Source of the DNA: Paenibacillus artemisiicola
Lineage (GTDB): Bacteria; Bacillota; Bacilli; Paenibacillales; Paenibacillaceae
Reading direction: 5' to 3'
DNA: 64,000 nucleotides
NCBI RefSeq assembly: GCF_017652985.1
Contig: NZ_JAGGDJ010000004.1
Location: forward strand, 310,001-374,000
Every line of letters starts with the position of its first letter. The stretch's first letter is position 1. Shown piece after piece: positions 23,464-32,290 of this stretch. The notes beneath the pieces were generated by a model. That model did not search any database, was not told the origin of the DNA, and saw only the letters and a list, made by a program, of their open reading frames with translations. Position numbers and translations under genes: made by a program.

Positions 23464-24939
23464 TCACATCCGCCGGTTCGCTTTGAGCGGCACGACGTCC
23501 GCCGTTTCCATATAAAACGTCAACAGCCGCTCCTTGAGCGCGGCCAGCACGTCCCGCAATCCGGGATCATCGATCCGGTTATCGGCTTCCATCGGATCGC
23601 GCCGCAGATCGTAGAGTTCATCCCGCTCGTAGAAACGCCGCACGTACTTGTAGTCGCGCGTCCGGCACATGACCGCCTTCGTATGCTCCGGCCCTTCCTG
23701 CTGCTGCAGGCCGACGCGAGGCCAATACAGGCCGCTCGGCGAGCTCATCGACGTGCTCTCCAGCTCCATCGCTTGCGTCTCGCCATGCAGCCGTCCTCCC
23801 TCCGCGAACACCGCGTCCCGGTGCTCGTCCGTCTCGCCGGCCAGCAGCGGCAGCAGCGAGCGTCCGAAGTGGGTGTGGCCGGGCATCAGCCCAAGCAGCG
23901 CCTCGACCGTAGCCGGGAAATCGATCAGCTCGACCAGCGCCTCGCTGACGCGCGGCTTCACCGGCACCCCGCGCGGCGGCTTGACGACGAACGGCACGTT
24001 GGTCAGGCAATCCTCGAAGGTGTTCTGCGTCTTCTCCACCAGCCCGTAGTCGCCGGTGAAGTCGCCGTGGTCGGAGAAGAAGAACACCGCCGTATCGTCG
24101 TAGACGCCCGTTTCCTTCAGCGCGTCCAGCACGAGACCGAACTGATGATCGACGCGCGCGCACATCCCGTAGTAGGTGGCGCGGAGCTCGCGCCAGCGGT
24201 CCTCGGTCCAGCCCTGCAGCTTCTGCCGGTCGTAGATGCCTTTCAGCAGGCTCGGCTTCTTCGACCAATCCGGCGCCGGCGTCCTACCGGGCAGCTTGCC
24301 GCGATCGATCATGCCGTACCACGGCTCCTCGACGCCGTACGGCGGATGCGGATACAGCAGCGGCAAGTAGATGCACATCGGCCGTTCCTGCGGCGCGCTG
24401 CGGATAAAATCGATCGCGCCCCGCACCATCGCCCAGTCCCCGTCGTAATAGGCTTCCTCGTCGGGCGCCTGCTCCAGCTTGCCGGCGTAGAACGAGTAGT
24501 AGTTGTCCCCGCCCGGATCGCCGCGCCAGCCGTCGTCGCCGTGCAGGTTCGTCTCCGGCCGCGGCCGCTTCTCCGGCACGTATTTCACGTCGCAATACGC
24601 GTCGAAGCCGTTCTCGGCCGGGACGAGATCGTTCTTCCCGCCCCACCATACCGCATACCCTTCGTCCTTGAGCGTCTTGAGCAGCACCGGCTCGTCTTCC
24701 TGCATCATGTGGAACATCGTCCGGTGACCGCGGACATGGGGATACCAGCCGCTCATGAACGAGCATCGGCTGGGCGTGCAGACCGGATTCTGGCAGAACG
24801 CGGCGCGGAACGATACCGCGTCGGTTTCCGCGAGCCGGTCCAGATTCGGCGTTACCGCCGCCGGATTGCCGAAGTGGCCGATGACGTCCGCGCGCCATTG
24901 GTCGGGATTGAAAATCAGGATATGCGGCCTGTTGGACAT
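23464..24939 (-). CDS. Cys-type sulfatase (491 aa)
   Basis: Alkaline-phosphatase-superfamily sulfatase. The formylglycine motif C54-T-P-S-R58 is intact and of the cysteine type, and D13-Q14 in N-P-D-Q-W plus F-F-S-D-H-G-D-F-T-G-D-Y supply the metal site. H-P-P-Y-G-V-E-E-P-W and P-H-V-R-G-H are other family blocks. There is no signal peptide, so it is probably cytoplasmic. ATG 24939 is chosen for AGAGGAGG upstream; the frame is open to 25200. No sulfatase-maturase gene (anSME or FGE) is within the window, so maturation must be supplied elsewhere. Natural substrate unknown. Confidence 0.88.
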   Translation of the reverse strand: MSNRPHILIFNPDQWRADVIGHFGNPAAVTPNLDRLAETDAVSFRAAFCQNPVCTPSRCSFMSGWYPHVRGHRTMFHMMQEDEPVLLKTLKDEGYAVWWGGKNDLVPAENGFDAYCDVKYVPEKRPRPETNLHGDDGWRGDPGGDNYYSFYAGKLEQAPDEEAYYDGDWAMVRGAIDFIRSAPQERPMCIYLPLLYPHPPYGVEEPWYGMIDRGKLPGRTPAPDWSKKPSLLKGIYDRQKLQGWTEDRWRELRATYYGMCARVDHQFGLVLDALKETGVYDDTAVFFFSDHGDFTGDYGLVEKTQNTFEDCLTNVPFVVKPPRGVPVKPRVSEALVELIDFPATVEALLGLMPGHTHFGRSLLPLLAGETDEHRDAVFAEGGRLHGETQAMELESTSMSSPSGLYWPRVGLQQQEGPEHTKAVMCRTRDYKYVRRFYERDELYDLRRDPMEADNRIDDPGLRDVLAALKERLLTFYMETADVVPLKANRRM

Positions 24940-25200
24940 GCCGTTGCCTCCTCTTTCGTTGTCATCGATGCTGCGCATCCGTTCGGCCGGTATTGCCGAT
25001 GCCCCGCTCAGCTCGGCCTTGGCGGTTAGCCTTCGGTCGAACCGGAGCGATGCCGTTCCAGCCGTCCCGAACACTTCGACGGGCATCGATTGCAATCCTG
25101 CGAGCCGTCCTTCATGATTATGTCTTTGAACGTCCAAGCTCCGCCGGCAGAGTGGAACAAGGGCGAGTGAGCGGATCGAGGACGAGGTTTTAACGCACAA

Positions 25201-25224
25201 AAAAACCGCGTAGATACGCGGTTT
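25201..25224 (-). terminator. rho-independent terminator after the DUF1003 gene
   Basis: AAACCGCGTA / TACGCGGTTT, a 10-bp stem with a 2-base loop, followed by T residues on the minus strand. Confidence 0.88.
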
Positions 25225-25341
25225 CGTAACGTCATTGAATCCGTTATGACTTGCGCGGGCAATGACCCCGGGTTACAGCGCTTGACCTTCCGGTTTGACT
25301 TTATATGCCGGGAGCAAGCTTCGCCGTGTTCGTGCCCTCTA

Positions 25342-25947
25342 TCATTGAATGATCGCATCCTCTTGCGCGCGGTCCAGCTTCGCTTCGATCGAGGCCAGAA
25401 GCTGCTTGATCTGCTGCAGCTCGCGGCTGAACTGGTCTTTGTTTCGCACGCCCTCCGCTTCGATGCGGTGCAGGTGGCTTTGAATGTCGTCGATTTCTTG
25501 CTCCGCCTTGTAGTTGATGGCGAAATCGATCAACGACTCGTGCTTGTCTCTGGCATTTTGGCGGTTCTGGCTCATCATGATGATGGGCGCCTGGAACGCG
25601 GCAAGGAAGGATAAGCACAGGTTCAGCAGAATAAACGGCGGCTCGTCGAAATGCAGCGGCTTGATGAACGGGAGACTGTTCCAGATCATCCACGCCACCA
25701 GGGCCGCGCCGAAGTACCCGATGAAGGTCCAGCTGCCGCCCAAGCTCGCGATACGATCGGCAAGCCGCCCGGAAAACGTGGTATTGGTCGTGTACTCTTC
25801 GTCTACGCGGCTCAGAATGCTTTTCTCGTAATCGTCGACTAATCCGTCGATGCGCTGCGCGTTTTTCTCGCTGAGCTCGATATCGAAGCCTTGAATGATG
25901 GATGCCTCATCAAAACCGGCCGTGTCGATGGCAGACCCCTGGTTCAT
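25342..25947 (-). CDS. DUF1003 membrane protein (201 aa)
   Basis: DUF1003 proteins have two neighbouring transmembrane helices and a coiled-coil tail. Here G-S-W-T-F-I-G-Y-F-G-A-A-L-V-A-W-M-I-W-N and P-F-I-L-L-N-L-C-L-S-F-L-A-A-F-Q-A-P-I-I-M-M-S-Q-N-R-Q are the family core, followed by an amphipathic heptad-like tail (residues about 150-198). ATG 25947 is used because GGAGAG lies seven bases upstream; the long upstream frame to 26295 is not coding. Function unknown. Single-gene unit. Confidence 0.88.
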   Translation of the reverse strand: MNQGSAIDTAGFDEASIIQGFDIELSEKNAQRIDGLVDDYEKSILSRVDEEYTTNTTFSGRLADRIASLGGSWTFIGYFGAALVAWMIWNSLPFIKPLHFDEPPFILLNLCLSFLAAFQAPIIMMSQNRQNARDKHESLIDFAINYKAEQEIDDIQSHLHRIEAEGVRNKDQFSRELQQIKQLLASIEAKLDRAQEDAIIQ

Positions 25948-26045
25948 GTCCCGCTCTCCGTCCTTATGCGCAAGCGCGCATTTTTCCAAGACCCCTATAG
26001 GTTTACCTATTCTTGGCCCGTTATGCGACGATCGCCATGCAATAG

Positions 26046-26069
26046 AGAGCCCTGATCCTCGGGCTCTTT
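26046..26069 (-). terminator. weak hairpin terminator after the guanylyltransferase gene
   Basis: AGAGCCC / GGGCTCT stem with an 8-base loop, about 75 bases after the stop codon at 26141. The T-tract is poor on the minus strand. Confidence 0.4.
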
Positions 26070-26140
26070 CTCCGTTTGCGCGATGGCGTTCGCCTATCGC
26101 CCGGTCAATCGCCTTAACGGCGGGAGGGTCATCGAAGCCG

Positions 26141-27529
26141 TTACTCCGCCGGCCGGCTCCCCCGTCCGCAAAGCCGAACAATCTCCTGCCAGTCCATGGC
26201 GAGGCGAATGCTGTCTTCTTCAAGCAGCTCCGTCCCGATTTGGACGACCAGGTATTCCACCTGCGTAATCGCCCTGACGGCGTGCCCCGCGCCAACCGGT
26301 ATTTGCAGAATGTCGCCGGTCTGAAAGCCCGTCATGACCGCGTCCAAGACGAACTCGCCGGTACCTGTGATAATCGTCCAAATCTCCTTGCGCCTCTGAT
26401 GCACGTGGTAGCTTGTATGCTTCCCCGGCAGCAGGTTTACTTTCTTCGTTAACGTTTCCGATTGGGCATCTGACGTTGAATGGTCCAATATCAGATAGGC
26501 GCCCCATCGTTTCTCCTCGTACCTCGGCTTCGGGCTGGAGCTCCGTATCGCTTTGATTTGATTGGATTTATCCTTGCTTGCAACCAGAATGCCGTCTGCG
26601 CTTGCGGCAACGATCAAGTTCGAGGCGCCGATGACGTGTATCGGCAGCGCGAGTTCATTCACGATATGCGTATGAGCGGAGTCGCTTGATAGCTCCCCGT
26701 GTCCGATGACTTGATGGCCAACATAGTCCGGAAGCACGCTCCAATCGCCAAGATCCCGCCACAGACCGTCGTAAGGGATAACGACCGATGGCCGCGTGTT
26801 CTCCGATACTTCCACGTCGAAGCTGGCTTCCGGCAAATGCTCGCAGCTGGCCGCCAGCTCATCGTAGGCTTCGGGCAGCCCCGTGTCCTTCAAATGGGAC
26901 AGCATGAACGCAAGCGAGAACGCGTACACGCCGCAGTTCCACATCGCATGGCTGCTGATCAAAAGGCGTGCGTCATCGGCATTCGGCTTCTCGACGAAAC
27001 GCGCGATCGGCGTATACCCGGTCGCCGGCCCGCTGCTCGCTTGCTCCGGCACGATATAGCCGAATTGACCGGAAGGATGCGTCGGCGCCGATCCAAGGAG
27101 GGCCAGCCTCGCGCCCGACTCCGCCAGAACTTCGGGAAGCTTGCGCAGCACGTCAAAGAAAGCATCGTCCACGAAGAGATCGGCCGGAAGGACGCATACG
27201 ATCTCTTCCCGATCCGCATTCAGCTCGGTATGCAAATAACTTGCGGCTAGCGCGATCGCCGTGTAGGTTCCCCTCCTATAGGTTTCCGCAATGAAAGGAA
27301 TGCTGCCGCCCACATGGTTCTGTACGATTTCAGCTTGGTTTCGATGCGCGACAATGGCGGTAGACCCGAGCAATCCCGCCTCATCCAGCTGCCTGCACAG
27401 CCGCTGAATCATGGATTCCTTGCCCCCGTCTCCCGCCTTCAGGACCTTTAGAAAGATTTTCGACCTAATTTCATTGGACAGCGGCCAGAGTCTTTTTCCA
27501 GACCCGCCGCCGAGCAGAACAATGCGCAA
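26141..27529 (-). CDS. mannose-1-phosphate guanylyltransferase with C-terminal cupin (type II PMI/GMP-like), 462 aa
   Basis: Makes GDP-mannose from mannose-1-phosphate and GTP. The N-terminal nucleotidyltransferase motif is G-G-G-S-G-K-R-L-W-P-L-S at residues 7-18, and R-F-V-E-K-P marks the sugar-phosphate site. The last 130 residues are a cupin of the PMI type II kind (Y-E-E-K-R-W-G, L-L-P-G-K-H-T-S-Y-H-V-H, W-T-I-I-T-G-T-G-E). The start is TTG 27529 after GGGGAGGA, since the longer frame to 27595 adds only basic residues with no ribosome binding site. It lies next to spore-surface-type genes and may feed a mannose- or rhamnose-like spore glycan; that link is inference. Confidence 0.87.
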   Translation of the reverse strand: MRIVLLGGGSGKRLWPLSNEIRSKIFLKVLKAGDGGKESMIQRLCRQLDEAGLLGSTAIVAHRNQAEIVQNHVGGSIPFIAETYRRGTYTAIALAASYLHTELNADREEIVCVLPADLFVDDAFFDVLRKLPEVLAESGARLALLGSAPTHPSGQFGYIVPEQASSGPATGYTPIARFVEKPNADDARLLISSHAMWNCGVYAFSLAFMLSHLKDTGLPEAYDELAASCEHLPEASFDVEVSENTRPSVVIPYDGLWRDLGDWSVLPDYVGHQVIGHGELSSDSAHTHIVNELALPIHVIGASNLIVAASADGILVASKDKSNQIKAIRSSSPKPRYEEKRWGAYLILDHSTSDAQSETLTKKVNLLPGKHTSYHVHQRRKEIWTIITGTGEFVLDAVMTGFQTGDILQIPVGAGHAVRAITQVEYLVVQIGTELLEEDSIRLAMDWQEIVRLCGRGSRPAE

Positions 27530-27661
27530 GCGACATTCCTCCCCACGCAAGTTCGGAGCTGGCGTCCCACGTTTTCTTCTCGTCCGAATGGCCATCCGTA
27601 CCGCCTGTTTCAGCGAACGGCCCGCTCGGTCCCCGTGCCATCCCTGCGACCTGACAGAGAG

Positions 27662-28450
27662 TCATGGCTCATTCGTCTTTCTCGCATAGCCTTTGCGCTT
27701 ATGGAAAGAGATCGAGCGGTACCGCCGCGACAGCGTCCGGATCCGTTTCGGCGTCATGTTCGCGATGTTCATGGATAGGCTTTTGTTTAACGCCGAACGG
27801 AGAACGAGCCCGCCGGGATTACGGGCGTATAGGAAGTTGCCGTAGGTTTCGAATTCGGAGAAAGCAAACTGCTTCGATTTGTCCATTTTCCTCATGACCG
27901 CCGAATACCAGCGCATGCCGTGCTTCTTGGCGATGGTCCGTTTTAGCTGCCTCAGCTTCGATTTGTCAAAGAGCATGTAGTGGGTCACGAAGGATTTCGG
28001 CGCGGCGGCTTTCTTGCCGAGCAGCTTCCTGTACGTTCTGAAATATTCAGGCTGGCTCCACGATCTGCAATAAAAATACGTCTTGTTCCCGGTTCGGAAC
28101 GCATGCGGCCGAATCAGCACGGTGTCGGCATCGATCGCCAGGAAATAGTTCGCGGAGCAGATCTTGTCTCCGCTCATTTTCAGCAGCTGCTGGAACAGCC
28201 ACCCTGACCGCTCCCATTTTTTCGAGCGGTAACGAATGTTTTTCTTCGTAATGGGAAGCACGGTATTCTCATTGACGAACTTGCATCCTTTTCGTCTGCA
28301 CAGCTGCCTTATTCGTTTCTGATTCGGCGCCACGATCATGATGCTGCCGATAGGATGCTTCACCTGTTTTCTGATGGCGTCTATGACATAAGGCAGTGTT
28401 TGCAGATCCTTTGCGATCGCTGGAATTAGCACATCAATCTTGACCGACAT
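27662..28450 (-). CDS. DUF6492-like, glycosyltransferase-related protein (262 aa)
   Basis: Resembles DUF6492 proteins, which look like distant GT-A glycosyltransferases. An N-terminal V-D-V-L-I-P-A strand begins the fold, A-I-D-A-D-T-V-L-I near residue 118 reads as a D-x-D metal/nucleotide motif, and F-E-T-Y-G-N-F follows the active-site half. The C-terminal region is markedly basic (about 20 Lys/Arg in 60 residues). ATG 28450 is preferred, GGAGATG lies upstream. It is on the same strand between a GDP-mannose enzyme and a YheC/YheD protein, so a role in spore surface glycan is plausible but unproven. Confidence 0.72.
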   Translation of the reverse strand: MSVKIDVLIPAIAKDLQTLPYVIDAIRKQVKHPIGSIMIVAPNQKRIRQLCRRKGCKFVNENTVLPITKKNIRYRSKKWERSGWLFQQLLKMSGDKICSANYFLAIDADTVLIRPHAFRTGNKTYFYCRSWSQPEYFRTYRKLLGKKAAAPKSFVTHYMLFDKSKLRQLKRTIAKKHGMRWYSAVMRKMDKSKQFAFSEFETYGNFLYARNPGGLVLRSALNKSLSMNIANMTPKRIRTLSRRYRSISFHKRKGYARKTNEP

Positions 28451-28597
28451 CGCTTCATCTCCATTTTCACGGATTAATGTGATCATGATATGCAGTACGC
28501 AGCGGAAGCTCCTCCGCTTTAGCCAGCAGGACGATCGGCCGGAGCCCGGTCGGATCCGCCGGGTTTATCTCCGCTTCGCCGGCTATCGCCGCACGCC

Positions 28598-28621
28598 AAA
28601 AAGGAACGGTTGCCCGTTCCT
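28598..28621 (-). terminator. rho-independent terminator after the YheC/YheD gene
   Basis: AGGAACGG / CCGTTCCT perfect 8-bp stem with a TTGC loop, then five T residues on the minus strand. Confidence 0.9.
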
Positions 28622-28690
28622 CCGGATTGGTTTATTTTATGAAAGGGAGCGGCGCGCCGAATCGCCGTAACGGCGACAGGGCAAGCCCGA

Positions 28691-29455
28691 TCATTTCGTT
28701 CTGCCGTACTGCCTTCCGTAACGGACGATCGTCCGGTACAAACGCTTGTCGCCAAGCGATTTCAACGCAGAGAAGTTCGGCCGGGTGTTCACCTCGAGAA
28801 TCCACAGCCGTCCATCGCGGTCCAGCGCCACGTCAAGGCCGAGTTCCTTGAACCGTTTGGCGTGACGGTCGAAGCAGCGGGCCGTTTGCAGGCCCATCGT
28901 TTTCAGCCGCTTTTTATAGCGGTCGATCTGCGCGCCCGAATATCCCGAACGCCGCAGGGTCGGTTCGAGGTACGCCAACTTGCCGCCTTGATGGTAGTTC
29001 GTGACGACCTTGTTCTTCTTGCCCAGCTTGACGAACATGACGCTCTGCACCCACTTGCCCGCGGCCGTCTTCTGCATCGTGACCCGCAAGTCGAACGGTT
29101 TGCCGCGGGACGTCTGCAGGTAGATGCCCTTCTGGAGCAGGTAGCTTCGGCCGCGCGCGATCTTGTTCAAGCGGCCGTATAGGGCAGCCGTAGAGGAGGC
29201 CTCGAACGTTCTTCCGTCTTTCTTGACCCGGAACTTCCGGGAGGCTCGCACGATGCGCGCGATTCCGCCGCCTCCCGTCCCGGTGGTCGGCTTGAAATAA
29301 ACCATCTTGTACCGGCCGGTCATCGCGTTCAGCGACGAACGGGTAAAGCGCTTCGTTTCGGGTACGAGAGGTCTCAGGCGGCGATCCGCCATGAGCCATT
29401 TCGTCTTCGTCCATTTGTTCTTAATCGATATGCTGCTGCCGCCTTTGCCGGGCAT
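28691..29455 (-). CDS. YheC/YheD-family endospore coat-associated ATP-grasp protein (254 aa)
   Basis: ATP-grasp fold protein of the spore-coat YheC/YheD family. Y-F-K-P-T-T-G-T-G-G-G-G-I is the glycine-rich phosphate loop (about residues 54-65), L-L-Q-K-G-I-Y and D-L-R-V-T-M-Q the central strands, and L-W-I-L-E-V-N-T-R-P-N-F near residue 220 carries the metal-binding E and N. The protein is very basic. Shorter than the 360-450 residues of B. subtilis YheC/YheD, it lacks their N-terminal domain and represents the short form frequent in Paenibacillaceae. Its ligation substrate is unknown. Confidence 0.87.
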   Translation of the reverse strand: MPGKGGSSISIKNKWTKTKWLMADRRLRPLVPETKRFTRSSLNAMTGRYKMVYFKPTTGTGGGGIARIVRASRKFRVKKDGRTFEASSTAALYGRLNKIARGRSYLLQKGIYLQTSRGKPFDLRVTMQKTAAGKWVQSVMFVKLGKKNKVVTNYHQGGKLAYLEPTLRRSGYSGAQIDRYKKRLKTMGLQTARCFDRHAKRFKELGLDVALDRDGRLWILEVNTRPNFSALKSLGDKRLYRTIVRYGRQYGRTK

Positions 29456-29662
29456 CCGATCAGCTCCTTCGCGTCAACTCGAGATAGATTATTTTCCCCT
29501 TCCGGAAAGGTGACGGCGGATTCCCCCGGAGGCGGCATATTCGAGAAGAAGGGCGGTTCAGGGATAAATCGGCGGCAGACCGCCTGGAATTTCCCGGCTC
29601 CCTGCTTCAACCGCCCGCCCGGGAGGGAATAGGTAATGAATCGAACCCTAGGAGGAGATCCC

Positions 29663-30166
29663 TTGAACATCGCGACGTATCTGTTCGAAGATGACGGACG
29701 CATGCCCAACAACCCGGACCTGCCGGCGATCCATTACGCCGGCGCTTTCCGGGACGACCCGCTCGGCGCCGAAGCCAAGCTGAACCGGAACAATTGGCGG
29801 AATAGCTGGGTGAACGGCGTGTTCGCGTACCATCACTATCACAGCAACGCGCATGAAGCGCTGGCGGTGCTTAAGGGCTCCGCCCGGCTGTTGATCGGCG
29901 GGGAGAACGGTCAAACGCTCGAGGTACAAGCGGGGGATGTCCTGGTGCTGCCGGCCGGAACGGGGCATAAGAAACTCGGCTCGTCCGCCGATTTCTCCGT
30001 AGCGGGCGCCTACCCGGACGGCATGCGGTATAATACGCGAACCGGCGAGCCCGGCGAACGGCCGCAAGCGCTGGAAGACATTCGGCGCGTCCCGCTGCCG
30101 GACCGGGACCCCGTCTTCGGCGAGGAAGGACCGCTGCTGACCTATTGGAGCCGCAAACGCAGCTAA
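29663..30166 (+). CDS. YjlB-like cupin protein (167 aa)
   Basis: A single cupin with an N-terminal arm. H-H-Y-H-S-N-A-H-E-A-L (motif 1, about residues 58-68) and G-D-V-L-V-L-P-A-G-T-G-H-K (motif 2) supply the usual His, His, Glu, His metal ligands. N-N-P-D-L-P near residue 17 and W-V-N-G-V-F are shared with B. subtilis YjlB, of similar length. The start is TTG 29663 because AGGAGGAG stands five bases upstream; the ATG at 29636 has none. Function unknown, possibly sugar or small-acid modification. Confidence 0.8.
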   Translation: MNIATYLFEDDGRMPNNPDLPAIHYAGAFRDDPLGAEAKLNRNNWRNSWVNGVFAYHHYHSNAHEALAVLKGSARLLIGGENGQTLEVQAGDVLVLPAGTGHKKLGSSADFSVAGAYPDGMRYNTRTGEPGERPQALEDIRRVPLPDRDPVFGEEGPLLTYWSRKRS

Positions 30167-30188
30167 GGGCGGCCTCTCGGCTGCCCTT
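30165..30188 (+). terminator. hairpin terminator after the YjlB-like gene
   Basis: A 10-bp stem starting at the stop codon (AAGGGCGGCC / GGCTGCCCTT, one G-T pair) with a TCTC loop. The following T-tract is poor. Confidence 0.6.
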
Positions 30189-30332
30189 TGCTTGTTGCCG
30201 GATCTGCCGCTGCCGGCTTTGATCAACCTGCGACGCTCGACGCTGGCGGGTTAACGTCGACGAACGCGCATCCAAGGCGCCAGGATGCAAACCGCCAACG
30301 CCGCGCTTGCCAGCAGGAGCGATCTCTGCTCC

Positions 30333-30605
30333 TCATCGGTCCGCCTCCCGCGGCTCCGGCTTCTCGCCGTCCTGAAGCGAACCGACCACGCCGGTCAACA
30401 GCCCCATCAACCCGATCGTAACCCCGTAGCCGACCGACTCGTCGAAGGCCAGCACAAGCACGATTCCGAATAGCGTGAACTGAAGGCCCAACAGCTGCAC
30501 CTGAACCGCGCGCGGGCGGATGAAGTCTAGGTAGATGCCCGCATAAAAAAGCAGCAGCCCGATGACAATGAGAACGGTCAATATCGTCAATCCCAAACTC
30601 GCCAT
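30333..30605 (-). CDS. small membrane protein of unknown function (90 aa)
   Basis: Three hydrophobic segments: L-T-I-L-T-V-L-I-V-I-G-L-L-L-F-Y-A-G-I, then V-Q-L-L-G-L-Q-F-T-L-F-G-I-V-L-V-L-A-F, and Y-G-V-T-I-G-L-M-G-L-L-T-G-V-V-G. The tail is short and charged. AAGGAGGGG precedes the ATG at 30605, so expression is likely. I do not recognise the family. It is convergent with the cupin gene and divergent from the CBS gene. Confidence 0.7.
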   Translation of the reverse strand: MASLGLTILTVLIVIGLLLFYAGIYLDFIRPRAVQVQLLGLQFTLFGIVLVLAFDESVGYGVTIGLMGLLTGVVGSLQDGEKPEPREADR

Positions 30606-30836
30606 AGCCCCTCCTTCGCGTACCTTCCGGACGGTTATCGGCTGTCGTCAGCCATTGGCCCAACCGCGTCTTCCGCTAGTGTAAAATTTTTGAAGCGAAG
30701 ATGCCAGCCCTGCTTGTCGACTGAACCTCCGTCCCTTAACCGGACGGCCGGACGAGAGACGCGGAACCGTTACCTCTCACTACCACGTGCACCCCGCGGC
30801 GAAATATGCTTTAATATACCAAAGGAGCGTGATTAC

Positions 30837-31241
30837 GTGGACATCCAATCCTTCCTCTACCCCAAGAACGAGGTCGCTTACCTCACGACGTCCTCCACCA
30901 TGAAAGATGCCTTGGATAAACTGGAGGCCTGCCAGTATACGGCCATCCCGATCCTGGACGCGAACGGCCTTTATTTCGGGACGCTGTCCGAGGGCGATCT
31001 GCTGTGGAAAATGAAAGCGACGCCCGGTCTCACTTTCGAGACCATGCATGACATCCCGCTCGCCGCCATCAAAAAACGGATGAAAATCGAATGCGTCGCG
31101 ATCGGCGCCGATTTGGACCATATGCTTACGCTCGCGGCCGATCAGAACTTCGTTCCGGTCGTCGACGACAATCGCGTGTTTCTCGGAATCATTCGCCGGA
31201 AGGATATCATCGAATACTACACCCGGAATATTACGGATTAG
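30837..31241 (+). CDS. two-CBS-domain protein, CbpB/YkuL-like (134 aa)
   Basis: Two tandem CBS domains cover the protein: T-T-S-S-T-M-K-D-A-L-D-K-L and Y-T-A-I-P-I-L-D-A-N-G-L-Y-F-G-T-L-S-E-G-D-L-L-W (domain 1), then C-V-A-I-G-A-D-L-D-H-M-L and F-V-P-V-V-D-D-N-R-V-F-L-G-I-I-R-R-K-D-I (domain 2). This closely resembles the c-di-AMP-binding stand-alone CBS proteins of Bacillales (CbpB/DarB), which bind and control Rel and pyruvate carboxylase. The start is GTG 30837 with AAAGGAG nine bases before; the longer frame has no ribosome binding site. Adenine nucleotide binding is expected, the partner is unknown. Confidence 0.83.
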   Translation: MDIQSFLYPKNEVAYLTTSSTMKDALDKLEACQYTAIPILDANGLYFGTLSEGDLLWKMKATPGLTFETMHDIPLAAIKKRMKIECVAIGADLDHMLTLAADQNFVPVVDDNRVFLGIIRRKDIIEYYTRNITD

Positions 31242-31281
31242 TCCCGCAGCGCGTCGATGCATGCCGAAGATAAACCTAACC

Positions 31282-31325
31282 AAAATCACCCCCGAACGGC
31301 GGAATTGCCGTCCGGGGGTGATTTT
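31282..31325. terminator. bidirectional terminator between CBS and hydrolase genes
   Basis: A long hairpin: AAAATCACCCCCG pairs with CGGGGGTGATTTT, and an inner ACGGC/GCCGT pair closes a short loop. A- and T-rich ends on both sides fit two-way use between convergent genes. Confidence 0.88.
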
Positions 31326-31428
31326 GCGTTACGGTTGGGTTTGCGACGGCACCTTCGGAGAAGAAGGCGTCTCCTGCCCGCAAATGCGGCTTGCCGCCGC
31401 GCCTGCGCCGAATTGCTGCCGGCTGACG

Positions 31429-32166
31429 TTACTCCGCCGAACCCGGCCGCGTCAAAAAATCATGGAGCCGCTCCAGCATCCCGAGCGTAATGACGTGGTC
31501 GGCCCGCGGGAATTCCAGCAGCCGGACCTTCTCCGGCAGCTCGCCGTCCCCGCGCAGGGCGTCGGCGAAATACCGCTGGCTGTCGACCGGCACCGTCGTA
31601 TCGCCTTCGCAGTGCAGCAGCAGGAGCGGCCGCCCGGGCTGGAGCCGAAGCCGCGGGAACGGATCGTCCCGCTCCAGCCGCGCCCGATCCTCCGCGGCCA
31701 TCCGCCCGATGCCGAGCCGCGCCCGGTAATGCTCCTCGAACCGCACCCACGCGCAGGAGCCGTTGATGACGGCGGCCGAGCGCAGCCGCGGCTGCGCCGC
31801 GAAGGCGCCGGCGGCGATGAAGCCGCCCGTGGAATGGCCGACGACCGCCACGGGCGCGTCCGACCGCCGGGCCAGCTCGTCCGCCAGCGCGCCGGCTTCG
31901 CCGACGCCCTGCCGGACGATCGGCCAAAAATGCGCCTGCAGCGCCTCGGCGTCGCCATAATCAAGGCTGCCCCGCTCGCCATGCAGCGGCAGCTCCGGCA
32001 CGGTCACGCGGAAGCCCCAGCCCGCGACGACCGAGGCGAAGAACCGGTAGCTCGCCATCGTCGAACCCCAGCCGTGGTACAGCAGGACTTGTCCCGCGAA
32101 CGCTTCGCCCGGGGACAGCTCGAGGCAGGGCACGCCGGCCAGCTCGAGCTTCCGTTCTTGTATCAT
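31429..32166 (-). CDS. alpha/beta hydrolase (245 aa)
   Basis: Esterase/lipase-type alpha/beta hydrolase. The oxyanion region is L-L-Y-H-G-W-G-S near residue 29, the nucleophile elbow G-H-S-T-G-G near residue 110, the acid in L-H-C-E-G-D-T-T-V-P near 192, and the histidine in R-A-D-H-V-I-T near 223. A complete triad is therefore visible. No signal peptide. GGAG lies nine bases before the ATG. Substrate unknown; a small lid region (W-V-R-F-E-E-H-Y-R-A-R) sits between strands 6 and 7. Confidence 0.87.
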   Translation of the reverse strand: MIQERKLELAGVPCLELSPGEAFAGQVLLYHGWGSTMASYRFFASVVAGWGFRVTVPELPLHGERGSLDYGDAEALQAHFWPIVRQGVGEAGALADELARRSDAPVAVVGHSTGGFIAAGAFAAQPRLRSAAVINGSCAWVRFEEHYRARLGIGRMAAEDRARLERDDPFPRLRLQPGRPLLLLHCEGDTTVPVDSQRYFADALRGDGELPEKVRLLEFPRADHVITLGMLERLHDFLTRPGSAE

Positions 32167-32290
32167 TCGCGCATCTCCTATTCATCGTCGACGGCTTGAT
32201 CGGCATGGCGCCGTTCGGCCATTCGCATGTTGGCATATTGACGCGGGACAGCGCCGAACCGTTATACCTCGAAACGTAAGCGATGCGCGG

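Noticed and set aside
30223..30336. hydrophobic stretch L-L-L-A-S-A-A-L-A-V-C-I-L-A after the 90-aa membrane gene
   Set aside because: The hydrophobic frame has no start codon; the frame with an ATG after GGAGG is not hydrophobic. Probably chance.
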